A DNA stretch of 64,000 nt, taken from positions 1 to 64,000 of the forward strand of contig CAWEXB010000014.1 of the NCBI GenBank assembly GCA_963812915.1. The letters run 5' to 3'. The stretch is from JACVRW01 sp963812915. Lineage in GTDB: Bacteria > Actinomycetota > Thermoleophilia > Solirubrobacterales > Thermoleophilaceae. The translations under genes were made by a program, and so were the position numbers. Under the pieces are notes generated by a model, which did no database searches, had not been told where the DNA came from, and saw only the letters and a list, made by a program, of their open reading frames with translations. Below, in pieces: positions 19,428 through 27,422 of the stretch. Positions within the stretch are counted from its first letter, which is position 1; each line of letters starts with the position of its first letter.

Positions 19428-20000
19428 ATGGTGGCGGCGAGAGTCCTGATCGCGGGTGGTGAGGCGGCGCTGCACGAGCTGCGCGCGGCGAACGGCGACG
19501 TGAAGGTGGTAGGCCGGGTCCGCTCGCTAAGCGAAGCCGAGCAGGCGATGCGGGCCCTGCGCCCCAGCGTGCTCGTGCTCGACGTCGACCTCACCCATCA
19601 CGAGGGACTCTGCTCGCTGCCCGCGCTGCGGCGGGCCTCGCCGGAGACGGCGATTGTGCTGCCTCCCGCCGGAGATCCGGGGCCACGGCTCGTGCGCGCC
19701 GTGCGCATCGCGGCGCGCGACTCCGAGCGGCGTCGCCAGAACGACGGCCTGACCGGGCGCGAGCGTGAGGTGGTCCGCCTGGTCGCCCTCGGTCACACCA
19801 ATCACGAGATCGCCGAGCGGCTCGTGCTGAGCGTTCGAACCGTCGAGACGCATCGCTCTCGGATCCAGCACCGGCTCCACCTGGGCTCGCGGGCCGAGAT
19901 CGTGCGCTGGGCGCTCGAGCGGGGTCTACTCGAGTCCTATTTCCTGCACTGGGAGCGGTCGCCGGTGACGGCGTGGCCGGGCCGCTTGAAGCGGGCGTAG
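19428..20000 (+). CDS. NarL/LuxR-family response regulator with degenerate receiver
   Basis: A 190-aa regulator: receiver-like domain (about 1-85) and LuxR-type helix-turn-helix (about 107-165, LTGREREVVRLVALGHTNHEIAERL). The receiver keeps a candidate phospho-acceptor (VLVLDVDL, D52) but lacks the N-terminal acidic pair (IAGGEA instead) and the conserved Lys, so normal phosphorylation is doubtful. It faces the NO reductase operon. About 20 C-terminal residues after ERGLLE look foreign: they are encoded by the end of the IS481 remnant, so an insertion has probably replaced the native stop. Confidence 0.8.
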   Translation: MVAARVLIAGGEAALHELRAANGDVKVVGRVRSLSEAEQAMRALRPSVLVLDVDLTHHEGLCSLPALRRASPETAIVLPPAGDPGPRLVRAVRIAARDSERRRQNDGLTGREREVVRLVALGHTNHEIAERLVLSVRTVETHRSRIQHRLHLGSRAEIVRWALERGLLESYFLHWERSPVTAWPGRLKRA

Positions 20001-20440
20001 CGGGCGGTGTCCATGTGCAGCAGGTCGCCGGGGCAGGGCCACTCGTAGCGGTTGGCGGGCTCCTTCAGGGCGGTGGGCCGTCGTGAGAGATCGTGGCGGC
20101 GGAGGACCTTCCAGACCGTGGAGTGGTGATGGCCGACAGCGCCACCGATCAGACGCGGCCCCCAGCCTGTGCGGCGCCGACACTCACAGATGCGCTCCTG
20201 GGCAAGCCGATCGAGCAGACGCGGGCTGCGGCGCGGGCGGCTCGAGCGATCAAGCAACCAGGCACCCGAGCGCCGCTCTTCCAGCGTGGCACTTCGACGT
20301 CGATGCCACCACCGATGTGCGGTGGCGGGCGACACGCAGAAGGCGGCGGCCGCCGCCTTCTGCGACATCCCCCCAGCGATCGCTTCGGTCAGCGCGAGCC
20401 GACCCGCAGGTCCGAGCTTGGCGTTAGCGTGAACACGCAT
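19937..20440 (-). mobile_element. IS481-family transposase, 3'-truncated
   Basis: Start ATG 20440. The N-terminal helix-turn-helix (ALTEAIAGGMSQKAAAAAF, ATAHRWWHRRR), the linker with RTGWGPRLI and HHHSTVWKVLRRH, and the beginning of the DDE domain (PGDLLHMDTARYARF, with the first catalytic Asp) are present. The frame stops right after HAVTGDRS, so the second Asp and the Glu are lost and the protein is inactive. The upstream flank to about 20530 has the sequence usual at the left end of such elements (TTGTGAACGGCTGAGAGG on the minus strand). The broken end lies inside the C-terminus of the response regulator. Confidence 0.85.
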
Positions 20441-20539
20441 CCGGGCCCTCCTTCGAGGCGGTGAGTCGTGGCAGACCCACAGCCTCAGGAGAGGCCCGGA
20501 CATCCTCTCAGCCGTTCACAACCAGTGGGAGCAGCTCAG

Positions 20540-21658
20540 CTAGGAGAGGCTGCGAAGGAAGTCGGGCAGCTCCTCTGCCACGACCTTGTCGTCGGCCGGC
20601 CACGCGGCGTCGGTCGTCGCCTCCGACTCGACGACCCGGCCGCCCTCGAGCCGTGTCGTCAGGTACAGCGAGGCGGCTCCGGTGTGCAGGATGCCACGGA
20701 TGACGGGACGCAGCGGCTCGCGCTCCACTTCCACGCCCGCAAAGGCGGCGATCATCGCGGCCGCGACGTCGGCCTGCTGGGCGCCGAGGCCGCCGTGCTT
20801 TATCGGGAAGTCAGTCGCATCACCCGCGGCGAAGACGTGCTCGCCCAGACCACGCACGCGACAGTGCTCGTCGATCGGCACGAACCCTCCCTCGCCAGAC
20901 GGCACGTTGCGAATCGGGCGCGGCTCGATGCGTGGCATGGCCACGATCCGCTCGACCTCGAGATCGGGCCCGGAGGGCCCAACAACGAGGCGCCGTGAGG
21001 CGGGCACGCTCGGCTCAGCGCCCGTATAGACGGTCACGCGCGCCTCGTCGAGCAGGGCGGCGACCGCCTGGCTCACCTCGCCGCCGAGCGCGGCGAGCGG
21101 CGCCGGCTCGGGGGTCACCACTGCGACCCCCAGGCCCTCCTCGCCCATGCTCGTCGCCCGTTCGGCGGTCATCAGCGCCAGCTCATAGGCGGGCAGCGGC
21201 CAAGCCGGTCCCTCCGGCAGAACAAGCGCAACGCTGCGCGTGTAGCCGCCCTCCACGTCCTGCACCAGCCCGTGAAAGGTCTCGTCGGCGTGGGCATCGT
21301 CGAACACGGTGACGTGCTCGAAGGGCACGCCGAGCTGCCCGCCCACCGCCAGCAGCAGCGCGTCGTAGGCCAGCGTGCGACCGGCGCCGGTGTGCACCGA
21401 CTGGGCGCCGGGGTCCAGCCAGTCGAGCGTGTCCCGAACCCACTCGGCCCCGGTGCGGCGAGCGATCACCCGTAAGGGAAAGCGTGTCATCCGGCGCCGG
21501 GCGAACGGCTCGTCGACGGCAAGCGGGCGGTAACGCAGCTCCTCGTCCGGAGCCAGCAGAGTGACGTCCACCGCCTGGCCCGCCAGCCGCCGCAGGCGCA
21601 GCAGCCCCTCGACGGCGGCGATCCCTCCCCCGGCGATCACGACCCTGAAGCGGTCCAC
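20540..21658 (-). CDS. FAD/NAD(P)-dependent oxidoreductase
   Basis: A 372-aa pyridine-nucleotide-disulfide-fold flavoprotein of the sulfide:quinone reductase/type II NADH dehydrogenase superfamily. The N-terminal FAD fingerprint is VVIAGGGIAAVEGL, and the second FAD site is HVFAAGDATDFP, followed by HGGLGAQQADVAA. The SQR redox cysteines are not seen, so a sulfide-oxidising role is not supported. Start GTG 21658 puts the Rossmann motif at the N-terminus; GTG 21703 would add 15 residues. It lies beside the IS481 remnant. Confidence 0.8.
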   Translation of the reverse strand: MDRFRVVIAGGGIAAVEGLLRLRRLAGQAVDVTLLAPDEELRYRPLAVDEPFARRRMTRFPLRVIARRTGAEWVRDTLDWLDPGAQSVHTGAGRTLAYDALLLAVGGQLGVPFEHVTVFDDAHADETFHGLVQDVEGGYTRSVALVLPEGPAWPLPAYELALMTAERATSMGEEGLGVAVVTPEPAPLAALGGEVSQAVAALLDEARVTVYTGAEPSVPASRRLVVGPSGPDLEVERIVAMPRIEPRPIRNVPSGEGGFVPIDEHCRVRGLGEHVFAAGDATDFPIKHGGLGAQQADVAAAMIAAFAGVEVEREPLRPVIRGILHTGAASLYLTTRLEGGRVVESEATTDAAWPADDKVVAEELPDFLRSLS

Positions 21659-21703
21659 CAGCCGCAGGCTACCCACTGCGGGAAATCGGAGCACAACGCG
21701 CAC

Positions 21704-22174
21704 CCCCCGACGACGTGGTGCCTACGGACCCATCCTGTCAACTGACGGCGGACCGTGCACGTCACGATCGTGGATGGCGGAGTGCCGCCCTAAAGGCGAT
21801 GCTCGCCCTCAAGCAGCCCGCGCCAGAGCGGGCTCCGCGTCGAGCTCGACCCGACCCGGACGTGGCTTTTGCAATGCCCAGCGGAAGCGGGGGTGATCCG
21901 ACCAAGGACCTTGACTTCTCAGATTCGTCCAACTCAGCACTGCCGCAGCGGGTCGCCCCGACTGCTGCTCTTGCCTCGATGCGATAGCGAGCCCGCGCTC
22001 AAACTCCTGCCCGTCGTCCTGTTCGACCATCTCCGGCCCGCCGGCGACGAGCGCTGCATCCCGACGAAGCATGAGTCTCTGTGCCACGGGGCGAGCCCGA
22101 CGCGCTTGCGCGTGGCCGCCGATGGGTTGGGCTCTCCCGATCGTCGGAACGCTGCCGGTCCTCGTCGATCGATC
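21704..22174. other. Intergenic stretch
   Basis: About 470 bp between the flavoprotein start and the aldo/keto reductase stop. The open frames crossing it have no recognisable domain. I see no RNA gene or strong hairpin. Confidence 0.35.
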
Positions 22175-23062
22175 TCAGTTTTCTTCGGGCGCAAGCGCAG
22201 TGATGGCGTCCACCTCGTCTGGCGTCAGTGAGATGTGAGCGGCGGCGAGGTTCTCCTTGAGGTGCTGGACGCTGGTGGTGCCGGGGATGGGCAGCGCCTG
22301 CTCGGTGCGGTGCAGCTGCCAAGCGAGAGCGATCTGCTGAGGAGTGGCGTCGTACTTCTCGGCGATCGGGCCGATCACGGCATGGAACGGCCGGCCCTCG
22401 TCGCCTCCGGGGATGGCGCCCGGGTGCCAGGGGGAGAAGACGATGCCGGTCTCCTGGCCGACCTGTCGCACGGCGGCGCCGAGGCGCACGGCGACGTTGT
22501 AGTGGACGGTGACGGCGGCGATGTCCGTGATCGCTAGGGCGGTGCGGAGCTGGTCGGCGCTGACGTTGGAGAGGCCGATGTGGCGGATGAGGCCGTCCTG
22601 GCGCAGCGCCGCGAGCGTCTCGATGATCTCCTCGAATGGAGCGTCGGTCATCGTCGGCGTGTGCAGGTAGTAGAGGTCGATGTGGTCCAGGCCGAGCCGG
22701 CGCGCGCTCATGTACGCCGCCTGCCGCAGGTAGTGCCTGTTCCCGACGGCCCCCATGTCGGCGTATTCGGGGCCGCTGCGGACGAACCCGCCCTTGGTGG
22801 CGATCACGAGGTTGTCCGGGTACGGGTGCAAGGCCTCGCGGATGAGCTCCTCGTTGGAGTGAGGGCCGTAGACGTCCGCTGTGTCGATGTACGTCACGCC
22901 GGCGGCCACGACCTCGCGCAACAGCGCAACACCTTTGTCGTGGTCGGGGTATTCGCCCCAGACCTTCGGCCCGGTCAGCTGCATCGCCCCGTAACCGATG
23001 CGCCCAACGGTCAGGTCGCCGCCGATCGTCACGGTTTCGTCGACGTGCGTGACTCCGCTCAT
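22175..23062 (-). CDS. Aldo/keto reductase
   Basis: NADPH-dependent carbonyl reductase, 295 aa, (beta/alpha)8 barrel. Tetrad residues sit in YIDTADVYG (Asp, Tyr), IATKGGF (Lys) and DLYYLHTPT (His). The family signature HIGLSNVSADQL and the cofactor end ALPIPGTTSVQHLKENL are present. Start ATG 23062, in a TAATG junction with a short upstream frame. A longer frame extends to 23467 only because it runs antisense across the tRNA-Phe half, so that extension is not coding. Confidence 0.9.
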   Translation of the reverse strand: MSGVTHVDETVTIGGDLTVGRIGYGAMQLTGPKVWGEYPDHDKGVALLREVVAAGVTYIDTADVYGPHSNEELIREALHPYPDNLVIATKGGFVRSGPEYADMGAVGNRHYLRQAAYMSARRLGLDHIDLYYLHTPTMTDAPFEEIIETLAALRQDGLIRHIGLSNVSADQLRTALAITDIAAVTVHYNVAVRLGAAVRQVGQETGIVFSPWHPGAIPGGDEGRPFHAVIGPIAEKYDATPQQIALAWQLHRTEQALPIPGTTSVQHLKENLAAAHISLTPDEVDAITALAPEEN

Positions 23063-23205
23063 TACCCCGCCACCTCCTGGAAATCCGTCCTCTCGCTGAC
23101 GAAGGCCCACTTCCGGTCCTCGGCGGACTGGCGCTCGCCACCGTCCTCCTGACCGCGATTGGCGCGCAGCCGGCGAATCAGGTGCTTGGTCATGGCGTCG
23201 ATCAT
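23062..23205 (-). CDS. Possible short ORF upstream of the aldo/keto reductase
   Basis: A 47-aa charged frame from ATG 23205 that ends in TAA overlapping the reductase ATG (TAATG). The overlap hints at coupled translation, but there is no clear ribosome site and no family match. It could be a leader ORF, the tail of a gene truncated at the nearby tRNA scar, or chance. Confidence 0.25.
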   Translation of the reverse strand: MIDAMTKHLIRRLRANRGQEDGGERQSAEDRKWAFVSERTDFQEVAG

Positions 23206-23406
23206 GCCCGCCGGCGGTCGACCCGTCGTCCCCCACCGGGCGACTCTCTCGCGTACCCCGTGCGGGGTAGGCGCCATAGGACAAGCTCGGCGTCCGCGCC
23301 GAGCAGTGCGATTGGCGGCTAGGCGACAACCCGCTTCGCGGGGATCCAGATGGCACGATCTGCAGGGAGATCTTCGCCGGTCGCCTCCGGCCGTGCCCGG
23401 CAGTCG

Positions 23407-23462
23407 CACCACGATTCACCCTGAAAATCGTGGTGTCGCCAGTTCGATTCTGGCCCTCGCCA
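23407..23462 (+). repeat. tRNA-Phe 3' half: probable integration site (att) remnant
   Basis: From 23421 the sequence is the 3' half of a tRNA-Phe(GAA): anticodon loop CTGAAAA, 3' anticodon strand TCGTG, T-arm GCCAG-TTCGATT-CTGGC and 3' acceptor CCTCGCC plus discriminator A, without encoded CCA. No D-arm or 5' acceptor (GGCGAGG) exists upstream. Instead CACCACGATT (23407-23416) pairs perfectly with AATCGTGGTG (23426-23435), giving inverted repeats around the anticodon loop like the core sites of tyrosine recombinases. The orientation places inserted DNA to the left and ancestral chromosome to the right. Confidence 0.7.
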
Positions 23463-23568
23463 TGCAAGTCTTAGAGCGGAGTCTGGGCGTTTCGCCAGGA
23501 GGAAGGCCCGTGAGGGCAACACGATGCGTGTCGCTCGATCCATTCCTGAACGCGAGGACAAGCTCGGG

Positions 23569-24048
23569 TCAGATCGTCTCGGCGAGTTCGTGCCAGTAGC
23601 GCACGTCCCAGAAGCCGCGCGCTGCGCCTGAAGACGAAGGCAAGACAAATACGCGTGTTGGTCCCAAGCGCTTGGGCTGTTGGCCGTATCCGACCGGGCT
23701 GCCGAGGGCGGCCTCGGCAGCCTTCTTGCCATTGAAGGCGATCCACACCGGCGCGTGACGCTCGAGGGTGGCCCGCAGTCGGGGCACGTCGAAACCACCA
23801 GTGCCCACGGCACGGTCCGACCCTGAGCTGAGCTTGCAGATGTCGGTGAGCCCGATGCCGTAGCGGGTGAGTTCGGCGTACTCGCTCGGTTGCAGCTGAC
23901 GCGGCGTGAGTCCGACCTCGTGCAGGGTGGGCCAGAACGAGTTGCCCGGTCCGGCGTAGTACGCGCCCGCCTGGGCTGATTTCGTACCGGCCGCGGTGCC
24001 GCAGAAGACCACCCGCAGCCCCGGCTCGATCACGTCAGGGAGGATCAC
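23569..24048 (-). CDS. mug: Mismatch-specific uracil/thymine-DNA glycosylase
   Basis: A 159-aa family 2 (Mug/TDG) glycosylase that excises uracil or thymine mispaired with guanine. Motif 1 region VFCGTAAGTKSAQAGAYYAG with GNSFWP, and the second motif VLPSSSGAARG, are both visible. GIGLTDICKLSSGSD matches the family's central loop. The usual catalytic Asn (GxNP) appears as GTAAG, as in some actinobacterial Mug proteins, so the activity may be modified. Start GTG 24048. It is the first gene on the chromosome side of the tRNA scar. Confidence 0.85.
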   Translation of the reverse strand: MILPDVIEPGLRVVFCGTAAGTKSAQAGAYYAGPGNSFWPTLHEVGLTPRQLQPSEYAELTRYGIGLTDICKLSSGSDRAVGTGGFDVPRLRATLERHAPVWIAFNGKKAAEAALGSPVGYGQQPKRLGPTRVFVLPSSSGAARGFWDVRYWHELAETI

Positions 24049-24211
24049 GAAACGTCGCTTGCCGCTCCGGGGCCCAGCCTCACGCGGGGTGCGCCTGTCA
24101 GCACCTCCACCCCGGGGAGTCGACGTCTATGGCGCTCGATGTCATAGCCGGACATAACTTGGCAGAGCCTCAACGCCCCAGCCTGTGAGGCCCGTCGCCC
24201 GAGGAGGGCTT

Positions 24212-24234
24212 CTTAGTCGGTTTCATCGACTAAG
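24212..24234. promoter_or_regulatory. Palindrome upstream of the ATPase pair
   Basis: Perfect 8-bp inverted repeat CTTAGTCG-GTTTCAT-CGACTAAG ending eight bases before the GTG of the first ATPase gene. The position suggests an operator, or a hairpin controlling translation. The winged-helix C-terminus of the second protein is a possible ligand. Confidence 0.5.
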
Positions 24235-24242
24235 ATAGTCGC

Positions 24243-25131
24243 GTGGACGGTATAAGCGAGTGGTTTCCCGCTGGTCCGCCCATCCGCGAGGAGCAGCAGG
24301 TTGGGCGGCAGCCGTTCATCGAGGGGCTTGAGGAGCGGATGCTCGGTGCAGACAAGGTGAAGCTGCTGGAGAACCGGAGGACCGGCAAGAGCAGCGTCGG
24401 CCAGGCTGTGGTCGCGAGGTTTCGCGCTGCCGATCGGCCGGGCGGACGGGTCGATCTGTCCCCCCAGCCCGACCCGGCTCACGCTGCCCGCGCTTGCCGA
24501 GCAGCTGGCTCCCTCGCTCGCCGTGATAGGCAGGGCCAAGCAGGCGACCGGCTGGCTGGCGGCGCTGTGGCCGAGGCTGAGCCCCGACAGTGACGAGGCT
24601 GTCATCGGCGAGGTCGTCTCCGGGCTCCTCGGAGAGCAGCCGTTGATCGGGTCGGTGCTCGAGCGCTGCGGCGAGGCGATCGCCGGCCAGAACGCCGCGA
24701 TCTTGATCGACGAAGCTCACCTGATCGCGGATTGGCCCGCCGACCAGCAGGCTTCGCTGCGCGAGTTCCTCCGCAACGACGAGCGCATCGGGGTGATCGT
24801 CTCCTCGAGCCTGGCGTCCGCGCTCGAGCGGCTCACGGGCGAGGACGGCCCGCTGCGCTACGTCGGTCAACGCCTGCCGATCCCTCCGATCGACCGCGGT
24901 GATTGGGAGGCCGCGCTGCCGGCCCGCTTTGATGCTGTCGGGGCCCCGATCGACGTCGACGCACTGGGGCTGTTGCTCGACGAGTCGCGCGGCCACCCGT
25001 ACTGCACGATGCTGCTCTGCCGCGCCAGCGCGCGTGCTGGGCTGCCCGGCGGCCACACCGAGATCGCCGCCGTCAGCGCCGGGCTGCTGGAGGTTCGTGA
25101 GGACGAGGGTTGGGAGCTGCGCGATGCTTGA
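24243..25131 (+). CDS. AAA-family ATPase (archaeal-type ATPase fold), frameshifted
   Basis: About 295 aa after repair. N-terminal GRQPFIEGLEERML, then a Walker A of the NRRTGKSSV type and Walker B AILIDEAHLIADW, then sensor-like VIVSSSLASALERL. The helical C-terminus (LLLDESRGHPYCTMLL) resembles the lid of the ORC/archaeal ATPase superfamily; similar single-gene ATPases occur in Thermoleophilia. One extra G near 24475 (CCCGACCCGGCTC) breaks the frame. Start GTG 24243 lies right after a palindrome. The stop overlaps the next gene's ATG by 8 bp, so the two proteins are probably made together. Confidence 0.7.
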
Positions 25132-26188
25132 ACTGCCAGTGTCGGCACCGGCGCTCGAAGAACTGCGCACTGCTGTGGTGGAAGGGCCTGTGGTGCTGGA
25201 GACCCGCTCGCGTGGCCTCGCTGAGGCGGCCGTGCGTGAACTTACGCCCGAGCGCCCGCTGATCGCGATCGACCCGCGCTGCGCGGGAACCATCGGTGGC
25301 CTACGTGTTGACCTCGCGCGGGCGCTGGTGGCAGTCCTGCTTGGGCGCAACGAAATCAGCGACGAGAGTGTGGTGCTCGATACCCCAGACCGCCTGGCGC
25401 TCGGACACGCGTTCGGTCCGCGCGCCGAGGAGGTTCTGACCCTGGCCGGCGGCTCGCTCCAGTCGTCGGTGACCCTCGACGACCTGCTCTCGGCGGTGCC
25501 CGAGTCGGCGGCGCTAGTCGTTCAGGACGCCCACCTGCTGAGCGAACCGTGGGCGGGCCGTGCGCTGTGGAGCCTCCGCGCCCGGGCTGCCGACGTCGCG
25601 CCGCCATGGATCCTGCTGCTCACCCGGCCCTGGCAGACCGGCCTGACCGATCGCGAGGCCGCGTTCTTCGGCTTTGCCCGCCGACTCGAAATGCCCGCGC
25701 CGACCGAGGCCGACTGGGCGCGTGCACTCGACGAGGTCGGGCGCCCAGTGCATCCCCACGACCTGCGGTGGCTAACCGACCAGACAGCAGGTAGTCCGGA
25801 TGTCACGCTGGAGGCGCTCCGCCACGATGCGAAGAACGTGCGCCGCGGCTGGAGCGCCTGCGTCGACGCCCGACGCGTCGTCCTAGACGTCGTCCTCGAC
25901 GCCGCCCGCGCCGCCCACCCGCTCGGCCCGCGGCTGCTCGTCGCGATTGCTCGCGGCGAGGCGCCGTACCCGGCCGTCCCCGGCGCCCGGCCCGCCCGCA
26001 TCGCGCACGCCCTACGCCGGCTACGCGACCGCGATCTCATCTACCAGCCTGAGGCGCGCACCTGGCGTCTCGCCGACCCCGCCCTCGCCGCCGCACTACG
26101 CGAGCGCGCCACCGGGCTTCGGGCGCCGCCTGGCCCACCCGCTGGCCGTACGCGAGCTCGCACCGGTTTTCGCACCGCGACGGTGTGA
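25124..26188 (+). CDS. ATPase-like partner protein with winged-helix end
   Basis: A 354-aa protein not recognised as a named family. Its order mirrors the upstream ATPase (ETRSRGLAEAAVREL, then ALVVQDAHLLSEPW at a Walker-B-like position, then WILLLTRPW), but no GKS/T P-loop is present, so it probably cannot hydrolyse ATP alone. The C-terminal 90 residues look like a winged helix (IAHALRRLRDRDLIYQPEARTWRLADP). Start ATG 25124 inside the upstream gene. It may act as the regulatory or DNA-binding subunit of a heteromer with the first ATPase. Confidence 0.55.
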   Translation: MLELPVSAPALEELRTAVVEGPVVLETRSRGLAEAAVRELTPERPLIAIDPRCAGTIGGLRVDLARALVAVLLGRNEISDESVVLDTPDRLALGHAFGPRAEEVLTLAGGSLQSSVTLDDLLSAVPESAALVVQDAHLLSEPWAGRALWSLRARAADVAPPWILLLTRPWQTGLTDREAAFFGFARRLEMPAPTEADWARALDEVGRPVHPHDLRWLTDQTAGSPDVTLEALRHDAKNVRRGWSACVDARRVVLDVVLDAARAAHPLGPRLLVAIARGEAPYPAVPGARPARIAHALRRLRDRDLIYQPEARTWRLADPALAAALRERATGLRAPPGPPAGRTRARTGFRTATV

Positions 26189-26446
26189 AGCTCGAGATCA
26201 CGGCGTCGCTCGCGAGCGCCCGTGGAAGGCTCGCTGCAATCTCCGAAATTGGGGTACCTGGTTCGCTGCCTCACCGCCGGCCGGTCTGGCAGCCGAATCC
26301 TGGTCTGCTTCGCCGACTGCGATAGGCGGGCCGAGGGTCCCGCAGGGACTTCTCCTCTTCGTCCGGAGGGGGCATCTAGACACCACGCCCGCTTTGGCGA
26401 CCCAGCGGTCACGCGCGTCGCCCCTGTAACGGCTCTACGGCACGCT

Positions 26447-27301
26447 TCACTTCACACCGAGACCGATGTTGACCCGGTTCGTCAGGTTGGCACGCGCGTC
26501 TCCCCCGGCCTGCTCGCGGAGCATGCCGTCGAGGACCTGGCGCAGTCGCGCTCGCTGCTCCTCGCTGAGGTCCCCGACGATCACGCCCGGGAACGGGTTG
26601 CCGTACAGCACCCAGTCCCACATCTCCTGCCCCGAGGAGAAGGTTGGCCGCTCGGCTGCGCGCTCGACGCGGACGTCCTTCAGTCCCGCATCCGTCAGCC
26701 GACGGCGCAAGATGGCCGGATCGGACACCTGGAACTCGAGTGGCGGCGGATCGTCGGGCAGCCCCGGGAACTCGGGGTGGACGGCCTTCAGCGCGCCGAT
26801 GAAGATCTGGAGGAACTCAAGCTCCGCGGGGAAGCCGTAGGCGATCACGAGCACGCGCCCGCCGGGCTTCGTCACCCGCACCATCTCGCTGAGTGCGCGC
26901 GGCTGGTCGGGCACGAGCATGACGCCGAACTGCGATCCGGTGACGTCGAAGGCGTCGTCGGGGAGATCGAGGGCGTGGCAGTCCATCACGCGCCCCTCCG
27001 CCTTGCTCAGGCCCTCCTCGCGGACGCGCGTCTTGAAGCGCTCGATCATCGCGGGTGACCAGTCGGTGGCGAGCACCTGCGCGCCTAGGCGCGCGGCCGG
27101 GAGGCTGAGACCGCCGGGTCCCGCTGCGACGTCGAGGAAGTGCTCGCTGGGCGCGAGCCCGACGAGACGGAGCGCCTCGGTCGCAATATCGAGCTCCTGT
27201 GGAGCCACGTGCCGGTCGTAGCCCTCCGCGATCGCGTCCCAAGCCTCCGGCGGCGCGGCATGGTGTTCCGCCGTAGTTGCTTCGCCCGGGGTCGTGGTCA
27301 T
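26447..27301 (-). CDS. Class I SAM-dependent methyltransferase
   Basis: A 284-aa methyltransferase. Motif I is FLDVAAGPGGLSLPAA, the acidic motif II end is VLATDWS, and the post-motif segment GSQFGVMLVPDQPRALSEM with PGGRVLVIAYG gives motif III, as in UbiE-type enzymes. Substrate unknown. Start ATG 27301 with AAGGAGGAGA upstream. It lies 121 bp downstream of a LuxR-family regulator on the same strand, suggesting co-transcription or direct control. Confidence 0.88.
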   Translation of the reverse strand: MTTTPGEATTAEHHAAPPEAWDAIAEGYDRHVAPQELDIATEALRLVGLAPSEHFLDVAAGPGGLSLPAARLGAQVLATDWSPAMIERFKTRVREEGLSKAEGRVMDCHALDLPDDAFDVTGSQFGVMLVPDQPRALSEMVRVTKPGGRVLVIAYGFPAELEFLQIFIGALKAVHPEFPGLPDDPPPLEFQVSDPAILRRRLTDAGLKDVRVERAAERPTFSSGQEMWDWVLYGNPFPGVIVGDLSEEQRARLRQVLDGMLREQAGGDARANLTNRVNIGLGVK

Positions 27302-27422
27302 CGTCTCCTCCTTGCAGTGGGTTTGCTCCGCAAAGCGACCGTAGAGGACGAGCGGCCTTCCGACCTCGGGCGAAATACCCATTTCACAAGGACGGGATGT
27401 GGGTAGTTCTGTGTAGCGAGAG

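Noticed and set aside
22175..23467. Longer aldo/keto reductase with a 135-residue N-terminal extension
   Set aside because: The extension is the antisense translation of the tRNA-Phe half (TGDTTIF pattern), a known artefact.
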